A DNA stretch of 47,335 bases. Source: Clostridiales bacterium (GTDB taxonomy: Bacteria; Bacillota; Clostridia; Christensenellales; DTU072). The notes under the pieces are model-generated. The model had not been told where the DNA came from, searched no databases, and saw only the letters and a program-made list of their open reading frames with translations. The stretch is taken from positions 1 to 47,335 of the forward strand of contig JAAYOD010000044.1 in the NCBI GenBank assembly GCA_012520515.1, read 5' to 3'. The translations under genes were made by a program, and so were the position numbers. Positions 38,829 through 46,591 of the stretch are shown here, piece after piece (position 1 is the stretch's first letter; every line of letters begins with the position of its first letter).

Positions 38829-40046
38829 ATGTCTATTGTAAACAAAAGTCAAATACTCCTTCCTAAAGGAGTAAATTATCAAAATTGGGCAGTTATTGCC
38901 TGTGACCAATTCACTTCACAACCATCTTATTGGAAAAAGCTAGAGTCATTTGTGGGCGATAGTCCTAGCGCGTTAAAACTTACATATCCGGAAATTTATC
39001 TAAATAATAATCAACAAGAGAGAATAGACGAAATAAACGCTAACATAGAAAATTATTTAGCTAGCGATATTTTTTATTGTTTAGATTCTTTTGTATTGGT
39101 GGAAAGAACTATTGCAAACAACAAAAAAAGACTGGGGCTTGTCGCGGCGGTGGATTTGGAAAGTTATGAATACACCAGAGTAAGGGCAGGCATTAGGGCA
39201 ACGGAAGACACCATACTTGAAAGGTTGCCTGTTAGGCTTAGCATAAGAAAAAATGCCTCTATTGAGCTTCCCCATATTATTTTACTTATGGACGACGACG
39301 CAAAGAGCATAATTGAACCTATATTTGCGCAAAAAGATAAGCTGGAAAAGCTGTATGACTTTGAGCTTAATATGGACGGGGGACATATAATTGGGTATAA
39401 GGTAGATTGCCGTGATGAACTCATTACAAAATTTGACAAACTGCTTGATAAAAGCGTGCAGATTAAAAAATACGGACACGACGCTGGCATAGCCTTTGCC
39501 GTAGGCGACGGCAATCATTCGATGGCAACTGCTAAAGAGCATTGGAATGCCATTAAAGAAAGCCTTAGTGATAAAGAAAGGCTGACGCACCCTGCTAGAT
39601 ATTGCTTAGTTGAAATACTAAATATCTATGATGAAGGAGTGGTGTTTGAGCCTATTCATAGAGTGGTTTTTGCAAAAGACAACGATAAGTTTATAGGGGG
39701 CTTAAAAAATGCCTTAAAAGGCGATGGAAATATAGAGCTAATAACCAGTGACAAAAGTATAAAACTTAGCTGTCCAAAATCAAGCGCCCAAACAATTAGC
39801 GCAGTGCAGGAATATATTGAAAGTAGTCTTATAAAAAATGAGATTGAAGTTGACTATGTGCATGGGCTAAATCATGTAAAGGAAGTGGTGAGCGAAAAGG
39901 GCGGAATTGGTATAATTATGCCAGAGTTTTTGCCAAGTGAGCTATTTAACTATATTATAAATGTAGGAAATTTACCCAAGAAAGCCTTTTCCATAGGCAC
40001 AGCGGAAAATAAAAAATATTATTTAGAAGCAAAAAGGATAAAGTAG
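38829..40046 (+). CDS. DUF1015 family protein
   Basis: The 405-residue soluble protein matches the DUF1015 family, with CDQFTSQPSYW near the N-terminus, a large middle region and the conserved block VGDGNHSMATAKEHW near residues 222-236, where many relatives have DGHHR. The family has no settled biochemical function that I know of. In many clostridia it is encoded beside serA and serC, and here those genes are only 2.7 kb upstream. The DG-H motif is reminiscent of ParB/serine-kinase-like nucleotide sites, so a serine-phosphate role is a speculative possibility. It ends two bases before lysC. Confidence 0.85.
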   Translation: MSIVNKSQILLPKGVNYQNWAVIACDQFTSQPSYWKKLESFVGDSPSALKLTYPEIYLNNNQQERIDEINANIENYLASDIFYCLDSFVLVERTIANNKKRLGLVAAVDLESYEYTRVRAGIRATEDTILERLPVRLSIRKNASIELPHIILLMDDDAKSIIEPIFAQKDKLEKLYDFELNMDGGHIIGYKVDCRDELITKFDKLLDKSVQIKKYGHDAGIAFAVGDGNHSMATAKEHWNAIKESLSDKERLTHPARYCLVEILNIYDEGVVFEPIHRVVFAKDNDKFIGGLKNALKGDGNIELITSDKSIKLSCPKSSAQTISAVQEYIESSLIKNEIEVDYVHGLNHVKEVVSEKGGIGIIMPEFLPSELFNYIINVGNLPKKAFSIGTAENKKYYLEAKRIK

Positions 40047-40048
40047 TT

Positions 40049-41365
40049 ATGTATTTGAAGATTTGCAAGTTTGGCGGTACTTCAATGGCGGAAAAATCCT
40101 CCATTTTGAAGGTAAAAGATATAGTGCGTGGCGACCTAAGCCGTCGCTTTGTGGTGGTGAGCGCGCCAGGTAAAAGATTTAGTGGCGACATTAAAATAAC
40201 AGACCAATTGTATTCTTGCTTTGAGCAAAAGCAAAAGACAGGTTCTTGTAAACAGGTTTTTGAAAAAATTCGTCAAAGGTATATAGAAATTGTTAGAGAA
40301 TTAAAGGTAGACATTGAGATTGAAAGCTACCTTGACCAAGTAGAAAGAGAGATAGACCAAAGCATAACACCTGACTTTGCAGCGTCAAGGGGAGAGTACC
40401 TTTGCGCGCTTATTATGAGTAAAGTTATTGGCTATGAGTTTGTAGACGCTGCCGAAATAATAAAGTTTGATGCGCAAGGGATATTTGACGCAGGCAAAAC
40501 TTATGAGGCCGTAAAAGGGCGTTTATCTATTGAAAAGGGCGCAATTATCCCAGGATTTTATGGAGCATTGCCCGATGGCACAATAAAGACTTTTACAAGG
40601 GGCGGAAGCGATTTTACTGGCGCAATTATAGCTAAAGGCGTTATGGCTGACCTTTATGAAAACTGGACAGATGTGGACGGTTTTATGACAGCCGACCCAA
40701 GAGTTGTGGACAATCCAAGGCATATAGAAGTGCTTAGCTTTGAAGAGCTTAGAGAGCTTAGCTATATGGGAGCTAGCGTACTGCACCCAGAAAGCACATT
40801 CCCCTTAAATGACACTAAGATTCCTATCAATATAAAAAATACCTTTAATCCAAGCGATAAAGGCACTCTTATATTAAAAAACATAGACGGCTATAATCAG
40901 CCCATTGTAACAGGTATTGCGGGCAAAGCAGGCTTTACATCTATCTTTATAAGAAAAGCAATGATGAATAGCGAAATTGGCTTTTGCCGTAGAGTGCTAA
41001 GTGTGCTTGAAGAGCATTGGGTAAGTTTAGAACATATGCCAACGGGCATTGACTCTATGTGCCTTATAATCCCTGACGATAGCTTATCTTGCGGTAAAGA
41101 GTTTGCCTTAATGGAAGCTATAAGAAAAGAAGTTAATCCTGACCATATTTATATATCCAAAAGCTTGTCACTTATTGCAGTAGTGGGACACGGTATGACA
41201 AATCAGATAGGAACAAGCGCCAAGGTGTTTACTGCGCTTGCCAACGCTAACATAAATGTAAAGATGATAGACCAAGGCAGTAGCGAAATGAACATAATAA
41301 TAGGCGTGGAAACTTCAGATGCAAATAGAGCCATTCAAGCTATCTACAACGCTTATTTTGGATAA
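40049..41365 (+). CDS. lysC: Aspartate kinase
   Basis: This enzyme phosphorylates aspartate, opening the lysine, threonine, methionine and diaminopimelate routes. The 438-residue protein has KFGGTSMA at 7-14, the substrate block ASRGEYLCALIMSK, FTRGGSDFTGAIIAKG with NWTDVDGFMTADPR for nucleotide binding, and two C-terminal ACT domains (about 300-370 and 375-438) for feedback. It is a monofunctional enzyme of usual length. It begins two bases after the DUF1015 stop and ends the holA operon, followed by a terminator. No lysine riboswitch is visible. Confidence 0.94.
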   Translation: MYLKICKFGGTSMAEKSSILKVKDIVRGDLSRRFVVVSAPGKRFSGDIKITDQLYSCFEQKQKTGSCKQVFEKIRQRYIEIVRELKVDIEIESYLDQVEREIDQSITPDFAASRGEYLCALIMSKVIGYEFVDAAEIIKFDAQGIFDAGKTYEAVKGRLSIEKGAIIPGFYGALPDGTIKTFTRGGSDFTGAIIAKGVMADLYENWTDVDGFMTADPRVVDNPRHIEVLSFEELRELSYMGASVLHPESTFPLNDTKIPINIKNTFNPSDKGTLILKNIDGYNQPIVTGIAGKAGFTSIFIRKAMMNSEIGFCRRVLSVLEEHWVSLEHMPTGIDSMCLIIPDDSLSCGKEFALMEAIRKEVNPDHIYISKSLSLIAVVGHGMTNQIGTSAKVFTALANANINVKMIDQGSSEMNIIIGVETSDANRAIQAIYNAYFG

Positions 41366-41385
41366 ATTGTTTATCTGGTAATGTA

Positions 41386-41424
41386 AAAGGCGGTTATCTA
41401 AAAAGATACCGCCTTTATTTTTTA
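41386..41424 (+). terminator. Intrinsic terminator after lysC
   Basis: AAAGGCGGTTATCT (41386-41399) pairs with AGATACCGCCTTT (41404-41416) with one bulged base, followed by a run of T. It separates the holA-lysC operon from the next gene. Confidence 0.92.
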
Positions 41425-41478
41425 ACATTTTGTCGTCGTTAGCAATATATATAAGCAAAAACGGGAGAATTTTTGCCT

Positions 41479-42126
41479 ATGGAAAATTTGAGCGCAACTA
41501 TCAACAAGCAAGAGTATAAAAGAGAGTTTATCTATGACGATGTGGTGGTATTAAATACCGCTTTTGAAAGTATTGTGGTAGATATAAGGCAGTATAAAAT
41601 TGCTGAAAACAGAATAAATGCCACCATTGAGCGACAGCTTTTTCAGTTTTTGAAAGACAGCGAATACAACCTTTTTATAGAAGCTGTTACAGTGTATAAG
41701 GAAGCGGTGGCAAACGGCTACCCAATAAGACCTTTTGAATCGCTTCTTGACTACAATGTCACTTATAACGATAATGGACTACTGAGTCTATATAGAGATA
41801 GGTATGACTATACAGGGGGCGCGCATGGCATAACTATAAGAAAGTCTGATACCTACAACTTAAAGACAGGCGCAAAAGTACCGCTAGACGCCTTTTTCCC
41901 CAATCAATATAACTATATGCAGTATCTCATTGATGAAATGATAAAAATAGCCAAGCAAGACCCAAGCATTTATTTTGAAAACTATCAAGAGCTAATAATA
42001 AAATACTTTAACCCAAAGAGCTATTACCTAACGCCAAACGGCATAGCAATTTATTATCAGCAATATGAAATTGCGCCATATAGCACTGGCATTGTGGTTT
42101 TTGAAATTCCTTACAAGTTAAAATAA
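41479..42126 (+). CDS. DUF4163/DUF3298 (RsiV-like) domain protein without membrane anchor
   Basis: The roughly 215-residue protein matches the extracytoplasmic domain pair of RsiV-type proteins. The N-terminal half (about 10-90) is DUF4163-like, and YDYTGGAHGITIRKSDTYNLKTGAKVPLDAFF followed by YYLTPNGIAIYYQQYEIAPYSTG is a textbook DUF3298 core. Here the domain stands alone, with no signal peptide, membrane helix or anti-sigma segment. The start is ATG 41479 or the in-frame TTG 41473; GGGAG at 41463-41467 is better spaced for the TTG. It is monocistronic, between two terminators, with a weak promoter (TTAACA at 41422, TATATA at 41446). A cytosolic or non-classically exported role is unknown. 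Confidence 0.75.
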   Translation: MENLSATINKQEYKREFIYDDVVVLNTAFESIVVDIRQYKIAENRINATIERQLFQFLKDSEYNLFIEAVTVYKEAVANGYPIRPFESLLDYNVTYNDNGLLSLYRDRYDYTGGAHGITIRKSDTYNLKTGAKVPLDAFFPNQYNYMQYLIDEMIKIAKQDPSIYFENYQELIIKYFNPKSYYLTPNGIAIYYQQYEIAPYSTGIVVFEIPYKLK

Positions 42127-42151
42127 AAGTAAAGAGAGATAAATTTATTTT

Positions 42152-42187
42152 GGGGCGGTGTCTTAGTTGGCGCTTGCCCCATTTTTT
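42152..42187 (+). terminator. Intrinsic terminator after the DUF3298 gene
   Basis: GGGGC at 42152-42156 pairs with GCCCC at 42176-42180, with weaker wobble pairing inside, and is followed by ATTTTTT. It ends just before the activase cassette. Confidence 0.78.
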
Positions 42188-42237
42188 ATGGATAAAAGAG
42201 CAAACACTATACATAATAAATATGAATTTGGAGAGAT

Positions 42238-43242
42238 ATGAAGATAGGAATCCCAAGAGCTTTGCTCTATTATCAATATTATCGTGTATGGAAAACTTTT
42301 TTTACAACTTTAGGGGCAGAAGTTGTTTTGTCGGACAAAACCACCAAAGATATACTGGATAATGGTGTGGTGGCAACGGTAAATGACGCCTGCCTGCCAT
42401 TAAAGGTTTTTCACGGCGCAGTTATTAACCTTATAGGCAAAGTAGACTATATTTTTATTCCACGACTAAAAAGCGTGGCAAAGGGGGAGTATATTTGCCC
42501 AAAATTTTGCGGTCTGCCCGATATGGTAAGGTATTCCGTTAAAAATTTGCCGCCTATTATAGACACTGAAGTCAATATAAGAAAAAAGCCAAGACAGCTG
42601 TATAAGGCCTTTTTAAGCGCAGGTCTTTATATAACCAAAGACAAAAATCTTATAAAGCTAGCCTATCATAAAGCCTTGTTTGAAAATGCGCTTTTTATAG
42701 AAAAGCTGGAGAAAGGCAATGCGCTATTAGATGTTTTGGCAAATAAAAAAAGCACTAATAAAAAAGGAGAGCTTACCGTAGCTGTGTTGGGGCATAAGTA
42801 CAATGTCTATGACCAATATGTCAATATGAACTTGTTTGAAAACTTGACAAAAAACAATGTAAGCGTAATTACGGCGGAAAACATTAGTGACAAAATTTGT
42901 AACGATTATGCTGCAAAGCTGCCAAAGAAAGTGTTTTGGTCTTTTGCTAGAAAATTAATTGGAGCGGCTAACCACTTAGCTAAAGAAAATATTGTGGACG
43001 GCGTAATTTATATAATGTCCTTTGGGTGCGGTATTGACTCATTTGTTGCCGATATTTGCGAAAGAACGCTTAGAAAAAATAAGACGCCGTTTTTCTTGAT
43101 GATGATAGACGAACATTCGGGGCAAGGCGGGTTTAATACAAGGCTGGAAGCATTTTTGGATATGATTAAATGGAGAAGAAAAGATGATCTTGACATTTCC
43201 CCATATGGGGAGCGTGTATATATTGGTAAAGACGCTATTTGA
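42238..43242 (+). CDS. Acyl-CoA dehydratase activase-related protein (DUF2229), first subunit
   Basis: The start MKIGIPRALLYYQYYRVWKTFF is the canonical opening of the DUF2229 domain found in large 2-hydroxyacyl-CoA-dehydratase-activase-related proteins. Cysteines that could bind an iron-sulfur cluster are Cys52 (DACLPLK), Cys87 and Cys91 (ICPKFC) and Cys264 (FGCGID). The 334-residue protein is soluble. GGAGAG is only about two bases before the ATG, closer than normal, but no other start fits. Its 3' end overlaps the next gene by 59 bases. In many genomes the same domains are part of one protein of more than 1000 residues; here they are split. The substrate is unknown. Confidence 0.85.
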   Translation: MKIGIPRALLYYQYYRVWKTFFTTLGAEVVLSDKTTKDILDNGVVATVNDACLPLKVFHGAVINLIGKVDYIFIPRLKSVAKGEYICPKFCGLPDMVRYSVKNLPPIIDTEVNIRKKPRQLYKAFLSAGLYITKDKNLIKLAYHKALFENALFIEKLEKGNALLDVLANKKSTNKKGELTVAVLGHKYNVYDQYVNMNLFENLTKNNVSVITAENISDKICNDYAAKLPKKVFWSFARKLIGAANHLAKENIVDGVIYIMSFGCGIDSFVADICERTLRKNKTPFFLMMIDEHSGQGGFNTRLEAFLDMIKWRRKDDLDISPYGERVYIGKDAI

Positions 43243-44293
43243 CGAACTAGGCGCTACTTATGTTATTCCGCCAAAGGGCAGTAAAAAAACGCTGGAGCTT
43301 GGTACAAAATATTGTCCTGAGATGGCTTGCTTGCCCTTAAAGATTAATGTAGGCAACTTTTTAGAGAGCATAGAAAAAGGCGCAGATACCATTGTAATTA
43401 CGGGCGGTTGCGGACCGTGTCGGTTTGGCTACTATGCCGAAATGCATAGGCAGATGTTTAAGGATATGGGGCAAGATGTAGAAATTATTACCATAGAGAT
43501 AGATGATACAGGCATAAAAGGGCTTATTGCAAAGCTTAGATATCTTTTTCCTAATAAGAGCCTACTTAGCATAGCTAATGCCATAGTAAAAGCTTTTAGT
43601 AATATGAAAGAAGCGGACAAACTAGACGCGCTTAGCTATAAGGTGCGCCCAAGAGAGCAAGAAAAAGGCGCAACGGACGCTATTATGAATAAGTTTGAAG
43701 CTGATGTCTTAATGGTTACAGGCGCAAAAGAGATTACTAAGCTTATTAAAAAAACGCAAAAAAAACTAAAGGCAGTACCGCTTATTGCAGGCTATGAGCC
43801 TATGAAAATTGGTATAGTGGGAGAGATTTATACGCTAGTTGAGCCACTTACTAATATGAATATAGAAAAGACGCTGGGCAATATGGGCGTGGAGGTAAAC
43901 CGCGTTCTTACCACTAGCCATTGGATTGACCAGCATATACTAAAGGCAGGGTTAAAGATAGGCAAAAGAGACTTTGAAAAAGCCGCATACCCTTATATAA
44001 AAACTATGATAGGCGGTCACGCTCAAGAAACAGCTGGACATACTGTTATGTATGCAAATAGCGGGTATGATGGCGTTATTCAAATCTATCCGCTAACTTG
44101 TATGCCCGAAGTGGTGGCGGGCAGTATTTTGCCCACAATCTCTAAGGATAAAGATATTCCTGTTTTGACGCTGGTAATGGATGAAATCACAGGGGAAGCT
44201 GGGTATATAACAAGAGTTGATGCCTTTGTGGATATGCTTATAAGGAAAAAAGATAAGGAGAAACAAAATGAAAGAGTTTTATCTAGGAGTTGA
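43184..44293 (+). CDS. Dehydratase-like iron-sulfur protein (HgdB/DUF2229-related), second subunit
   Basis: The 369-residue protein resembles the dehydratase-type half of large activase-related proteins. Cysteine motifs are Cys44 and Cys49 (YCPEMACLPLK), Cys76 and Cys79 (GGCGPCRFGYY) and a Cys near 307 (LTCMPEVVAG), enough to bind a [4Fe-4S] or double-cubane cluster. Other conserved stretches are GEIYTLVEP and HAQETAGH. It begins 59 bases before the previous stop, with GGAG eight bases upstream, and overlaps the activase gene by 26 bases. The three genes thus form one tightly coupled cassette, which argues for a complex of fixed stoichiometry. The reduced substrate cannot be inferred. Confidence 0.82.
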   Translation: MILTFPHMGSVYILVKTLFDELGATYVIPPKGSKKTLELGTKYCPEMACLPLKINVGNFLESIEKGADTIVITGGCGPCRFGYYAEMHRQMFKDMGQDVEIITIEIDDTGIKGLIAKLRYLFPNKSLLSIANAIVKAFSNMKEADKLDALSYKVRPREQEKGATDAIMNKFEADVLMVTGAKEITKLIKKTQKKLKAVPLIAGYEPMKIGIVGEIYTLVEPLTNMNIEKTLGNMGVEVNRVLTTSHWIDQHILKAGLKIGKRDFEKAAYPYIKTMIGGHAQETAGHTVMYANSGYDGVIQIYPLTCMPEVVAGSILPTISKDKDIPVLTLVMDEITGEAGYITRVDAFVDMLIRKKDKEKQNERVLSRS

Positions 44294-45296
44294 TGTAGGT
44301 TCGGTATCTAGTAACTTTGTGCTGATAGATAGCGACAAAAAAGTATATAAAAAATTATACCTAAGAACGATAGGACAGCCTATTAAGGTTATGAAAGAAG
44401 GAATGGCTAAGCTTAAAGAAAGCTGTCCAGAAGACACTAAGATATTAGGCGTGGGCGCGACGGGAAGCGGTAGGCAACTTGCCTCTATTATGGTAGGCGC
44501 TGATATTGTTAAAAATGAAATTACAGCGCATGCCGTTGCCTCTTTAGATTATTGTCCCGATGTAAAAACAGTACTAGAGATAGGCGGTCAGGACTCAAAG
44601 ATTATTATACTTAGAGATGGCGTTGTGTACGACTTTGCTATGAATACTGTTTGCGCCGCAGGCACAGGCTCATTTTTAGATAGGCAAGCGGGCAGGCTAA
44701 ATATCCCTATTGAAGAATTTGGAGCGTATGCGCTAAGGTCAACTGCGCCTGTAAGAATTGCTGGCAGATGCGCCGTTTTTGCCGAAAGCGATATGATACA
44801 CAAACAGCAGACAGGGCAAAGTTTAGAAGACATAATAAATGGCCTTTGTCAATCTTTGGTCAGAAATTATCTTAACAACCTTGCTAAAGGCAAGCAAATA
44901 GAAACACCTATTATTTTTCAAGGCGGCGTGGCGGCAAATGTCGGCATTGTTAAAGCGTTTGAAACAGAGTTAAACGCCAAAATTATTGTGCCTGAAAACT
45001 ATGATGTTATGGGCGCGGTTGGAGCGGCTATCTTGGCTAAAGAAGAAGTGGAAAAGAAAGGGTACACAACTTTTTGCGGTTTTGATATGATAAATCACGA
45101 CTTTAGAGCAAGGAGTATAGAGTGCGGAGGCTGTCCTAATATTTGCGAAGTGGTGGAGATTTTGGACGATGACAAGGTGCTTGCTAGATGGGGCGACCGT
45201 TGCGGTAAGTGGTCAAACACAATTGTAGATAAAGAAAAGACAGCAGTTAAAGAAAAACTAGAAAAACTCACTAAAGAAAAAATCCTAGTTGGATAA
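44268..45296 (+). CDS. 2-hydroxyacyl-CoA dehydratase-type activase (BadF/BcrD ATPase)
   Basis: This ASKHA-fold ATPase uses ATP to push one electron to a partner iron-sulfur protein. The 342-residue protein has YLGVDVGSVSSNFVLID, GVGATGSGR and EIGGQDSKII for nucleotide binding. Cys129 (NTVCAAGTGSFLD) and Cys168 (GRCAVFAESD) are 39 apart, exactly as in the cluster-bridging cysteines of HgdC-type activases. An extra C-terminal Cys-rich region (ECGGCPNIC, then DRCGK, about 285-315) is typical of the DUF2229-associated forms rather than the small HgdC. AAGGAG lies seven bases upstream. The gene overlaps the preceding subunit gene, which is its probable partner. Confidence 0.93.
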   Translation: MKEFYLGVDVGSVSSNFVLIDSDKKVYKKLYLRTIGQPIKVMKEGMAKLKESCPEDTKILGVGATGSGRQLASIMVGADIVKNEITAHAVASLDYCPDVKTVLEIGGQDSKIIILRDGVVYDFAMNTVCAAGTGSFLDRQAGRLNIPIEEFGAYALRSTAPVRIAGRCAVFAESDMIHKQQTGQSLEDIINGLCQSLVRNYLNNLAKGKQIETPIIFQGGVAANVGIVKAFETELNAKIIVPENYDVMGAVGAAILAKEEVEKKGYTTFCGFDMINHDFRARSIECGGCPNICEVVEILDDDKVLARWGDRCGKWSNTIVDKEKTAVKEKLEKLTKEKILVG

Positions 45297-45299
45297 AAT

Positions 45300-45328
45300 T
45301 TGAATTAAAAACTTATATGTGATATAAT
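45300..45328 (+). promoter_or_regulatory. Promoter of the flavin-reductase-like gene
   Basis: TTGAAT at 45300-45305 and a perfect TATAAT at 45323-45328 are exactly 17 bases apart. The leader of about 30 bases contains AGGAG at 45355-45359, six bases before the ATG at 45366. Confidence 0.8.
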
Positions 45329-45365
45329 AATTGCAACAAAAAATTAATTACCTTAGGAGTAAAAA

Positions 45366-45872
45366 ATGTTGCAAGAATATAATATCAAAAGCCTAAAAGA
45401 AAACCCGTTCAAAATGATTGGGGAAGAGTGGATGCTAATTGCCGCTGGCGACAAAGAAGAGCATAATATGATGACGGCAAGCTGGGGCGGACTGGGCGTT
45501 CTTTGGGGCAAGAATGTAGCAACTGTGTATATCCGCCCATCACGCTATACGCTGGAGTTTGTGGAATATCAAGATTATTTTAGCCTATGCTTTTTTGGCA
45601 AAGATAACAAAGTTCATAGCATTTGCGGTACAAAATCAGGACGCAAAATTGACAAGACAAAGGCCTGTAACCTTACCCCTTGTTATGACCAAAAAGCAGT
45701 ATACTTTGCAGAAGCTGAACTAGTTTTTATTTGCAGAAAAATTTATGAAAGTCAAATTGACGCGCATAATTTTCTAGATGAAGGTATACATACTTGCTAC
45801 AAAGAGGGCGACTTTCACAAGGTTTTTATTGGTGAAATTGTAGCCACGCTAAAGAGCGACCGCCGTATTTAA
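45366..45872 (+). CDS. Flavin-reductase-like FMN-binding protein
   Basis: The 168-residue protein has the split-barrel fold pattern of flavin-reductase-like (PF01613-type) proteins: a start strand region, NMMTASWGGLGVLWGKNVATVYIRPSRYT for FMN contact, then FSLCFFGKDNK and HSICGTKSGRKIDK. Such proteins bind FMN and act in flavin reduction or small redox reactions. It has its own promoter, so it is probably not part of the activase cassette, although a supply of low-potential electrons would fit beside it. No terminator is obvious before the next transcription unit. Confidence 0.88.
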   Translation: MLQEYNIKSLKENPFKMIGEEWMLIAAGDKEEHNMMTASWGGLGVLWGKNVATVYIRPSRYTLEFVEYQDYFSLCFFGKDNKVHSICGTKSGRKIDKTKACNLTPCYDQKAVYFAEAELVFICRKIYESQIDAHNFLDEGIHTCYKEGDFHKVFIGEIVATLKSDRRI

Positions 45873-45905
45873 TCAAAATTCGTCAATAATCTTAGCAAAA
45901 ACCGC

Positions 45906-45934
45906 TTGACAATAAAAAAAATATACTGTAGAAT
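45906..45934 (+). promoter_or_regulatory. Strong promoter of an orphan RNA
   Basis: TTGACA at 45906-45911 (perfect) and TAGAAT at 45929-45934 are exactly 17 bases apart. The predicted start is near 45941. No protein gene with a usable ribosome site follows; an intrinsic terminator lies about 120 bases downstream. Confidence 0.87.
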
Positions 45935-45940
45935 AAAAAT

Positions 45941-46087
45941 ATAATTCTGAATTTGGAGATGCGTGCGACTAGTCGTAACCAACATTGTCCAAGTTTGGAG
46001 ACTGCTTGTGGACAGTGGGTTATTATCCCCCTGTCGACAAATAAAGTTAATTTGTATGACTGCTAAAAGTTTTAGCAGTCTTTTTTA
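45941..46087 (+). ncRNA. Candidate structured small RNA of about 147 nt
   Basis: A near-consensus promoter and a strong terminator frame a segment with no convincing ORF. By hand folding: a short stem 45965-45968/45973-45976; a main hairpin in which 45977-45980 (AACC) and 45983-45991 pair with 46018-46021 and 46009-46017, leaving a two-base AA bulge; a C-rich single strand near 46026-46032; an ACAAAT/ATTTGT hairpin at 46037-46042/46050-46055; and the terminator stem. TTTGGAGA occurs twice (45952-45959 and 45994-46001), each followed by similar sequence. It does not fit the SRP RNA, tmRNA, RNase P RNA or 6S RNA patterns I know. It may be a trans-acting sRNA or belong to the phage-like region that follows. 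Confidence 0.68.
46058..46086 (+). terminator. Intrinsic terminator of the orphan RNA
   Basis: GACTGCTAA (46058-46066) pairs with TTAGCAGTC (46072-46080), followed by TTTTTT at 46081-46086. It fixes the likely 3' end of the RNA. Confidence 0.93.
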
Positions 46088-46093
46088 TTCAAA

Positions 46094-46115
46094 TGGACGC
46101 TAATTGGACGCTAAT
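46094..46115 (+). repeat. Tandem 11-base direct repeat
   Basis: TGGACGCTAAT occurs twice head to tail with no gap (46094-46104 and 46105-46115), six bases after the RNA terminator. It could be a protein-binding site, a target duplication or the scar of an insertion; nothing here decides. Confidence 0.8.
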
Positions 46116-46489
46116 TTTAAGTCCAAAATTCAATTTTCAATTATACATTGTTATATAGCAACCCCATTTTAGCTAGTTGTTTAATAACTTGCTAAATTTG
46201 GCAGGCATTTTTAAGTCCATATATATTTTTTGCCTTTGGCAAATAACTTTTTAATCTTGCCTTTTTTCAAAATTCGCATACGCTAAAAAGTCTACTTTGA
46301 TTAGATGCTTTTAAGGCTATTTAGCAAGGATAAAAGCTGTTCTTTTAGCCAAAAGCGTTTTTTAGGTTGCTTACAAAATGGTTTCAAATAGGTTGCAATT
46401 TTTTATTTTACACTTTCTACACGCGCGCAGGCGCTAATTTATTTTATTTTTTAATAGACTATTTACGCTAATTATTATTATTAGTGTAA
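46116..46489. other. AT-rich non-coding stretch
   Basis: About 370 bases without a credible gene: reading frames are short and lack ribosome sites. It contains one clear imperfect inverted repeat (46168-46196, listed separately), a small TTTGCC/GGCAAA hairpin (46229-46243) and homopolymer T/A runs. It could be an element boundary, an origin or decayed DNA. Confidence 0.7.
46168..46196. repeat. Imperfect inverted repeat, 11-base arms
   Basis: TTTAGCTAGTT (46168-46178) and AACTTGCTAAA (46186-46196) pair with one mismatch around a seven-base loop, and CCA/TGG flanks extend the stem. No T-run follows directly, so it is more likely an operator or structured element than a terminator. Confidence 0.6.
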
Positions 46490-46532
46490 GCTGTGGATAA
46501 GTGGATAGTCTACCTATCCACTTATCCACAGC
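46490..46532. repeat. Perfect 19-base inverted repeat with two DnaA-box sequences
   Basis: GCTGTGGATAAGTGGATAG (46490-46508) is exactly complementary to 46514-46532 around a TCTAC loop. Each arm contains a consensus DnaA box: TGTGGATAA at 46492-46500 and TTATCCACA at 46522-46530. It is the first of three adjacent hairpins before the terminase gene. Confidence 0.92.
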
Positions 46533-46533
46533 G

Positions 46534-46576
46534 GGAAATGTGGTAAACTTCTGTAAAGAAGTTTTCCTACATTTCC
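46534..46576. repeat. Second inverted repeat of the cluster
   Basis: GGAAATGT (46534-46541) pairs with ACATTTCC (46569-46576), GG with CC, and AAACTTC (46545-46551) with GAAGTTT (46558-46564), with one mismatch and one bulge, around a TGTAAA loop. The arms share the TGTGG/CCACA theme with the neighbours. Confidence 0.82.
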
Positions 46577-46591
46577 ACACTAAAGAAAATA

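Noticed and set aside
42150..42362. 70-codon ORF spanning the DUF3298 terminator and the DUF2229 start
   Set aside because: It is out of frame with the real DUF2229 gene and reads through a terminator hairpin.
45959..46066. 35-codon ORF (ATG at 45959) inside the orphan RNA
   Set aside because: The GGAG lies directly against the ATG with no spacing, the stop falls inside the terminator stem, and codon use (CGT, TCG, CTG, CCC) is unlike the neighbours. Kept as the main alternative to a non-coding RNA.
45941..46087. 6S RNA, SRP RNA or tmRNA
   Set aside because: The long closing stem and central bubble of 6S, the GGAAG-type SRP loop and the tRNA-like ends of tmRNA are all absent.
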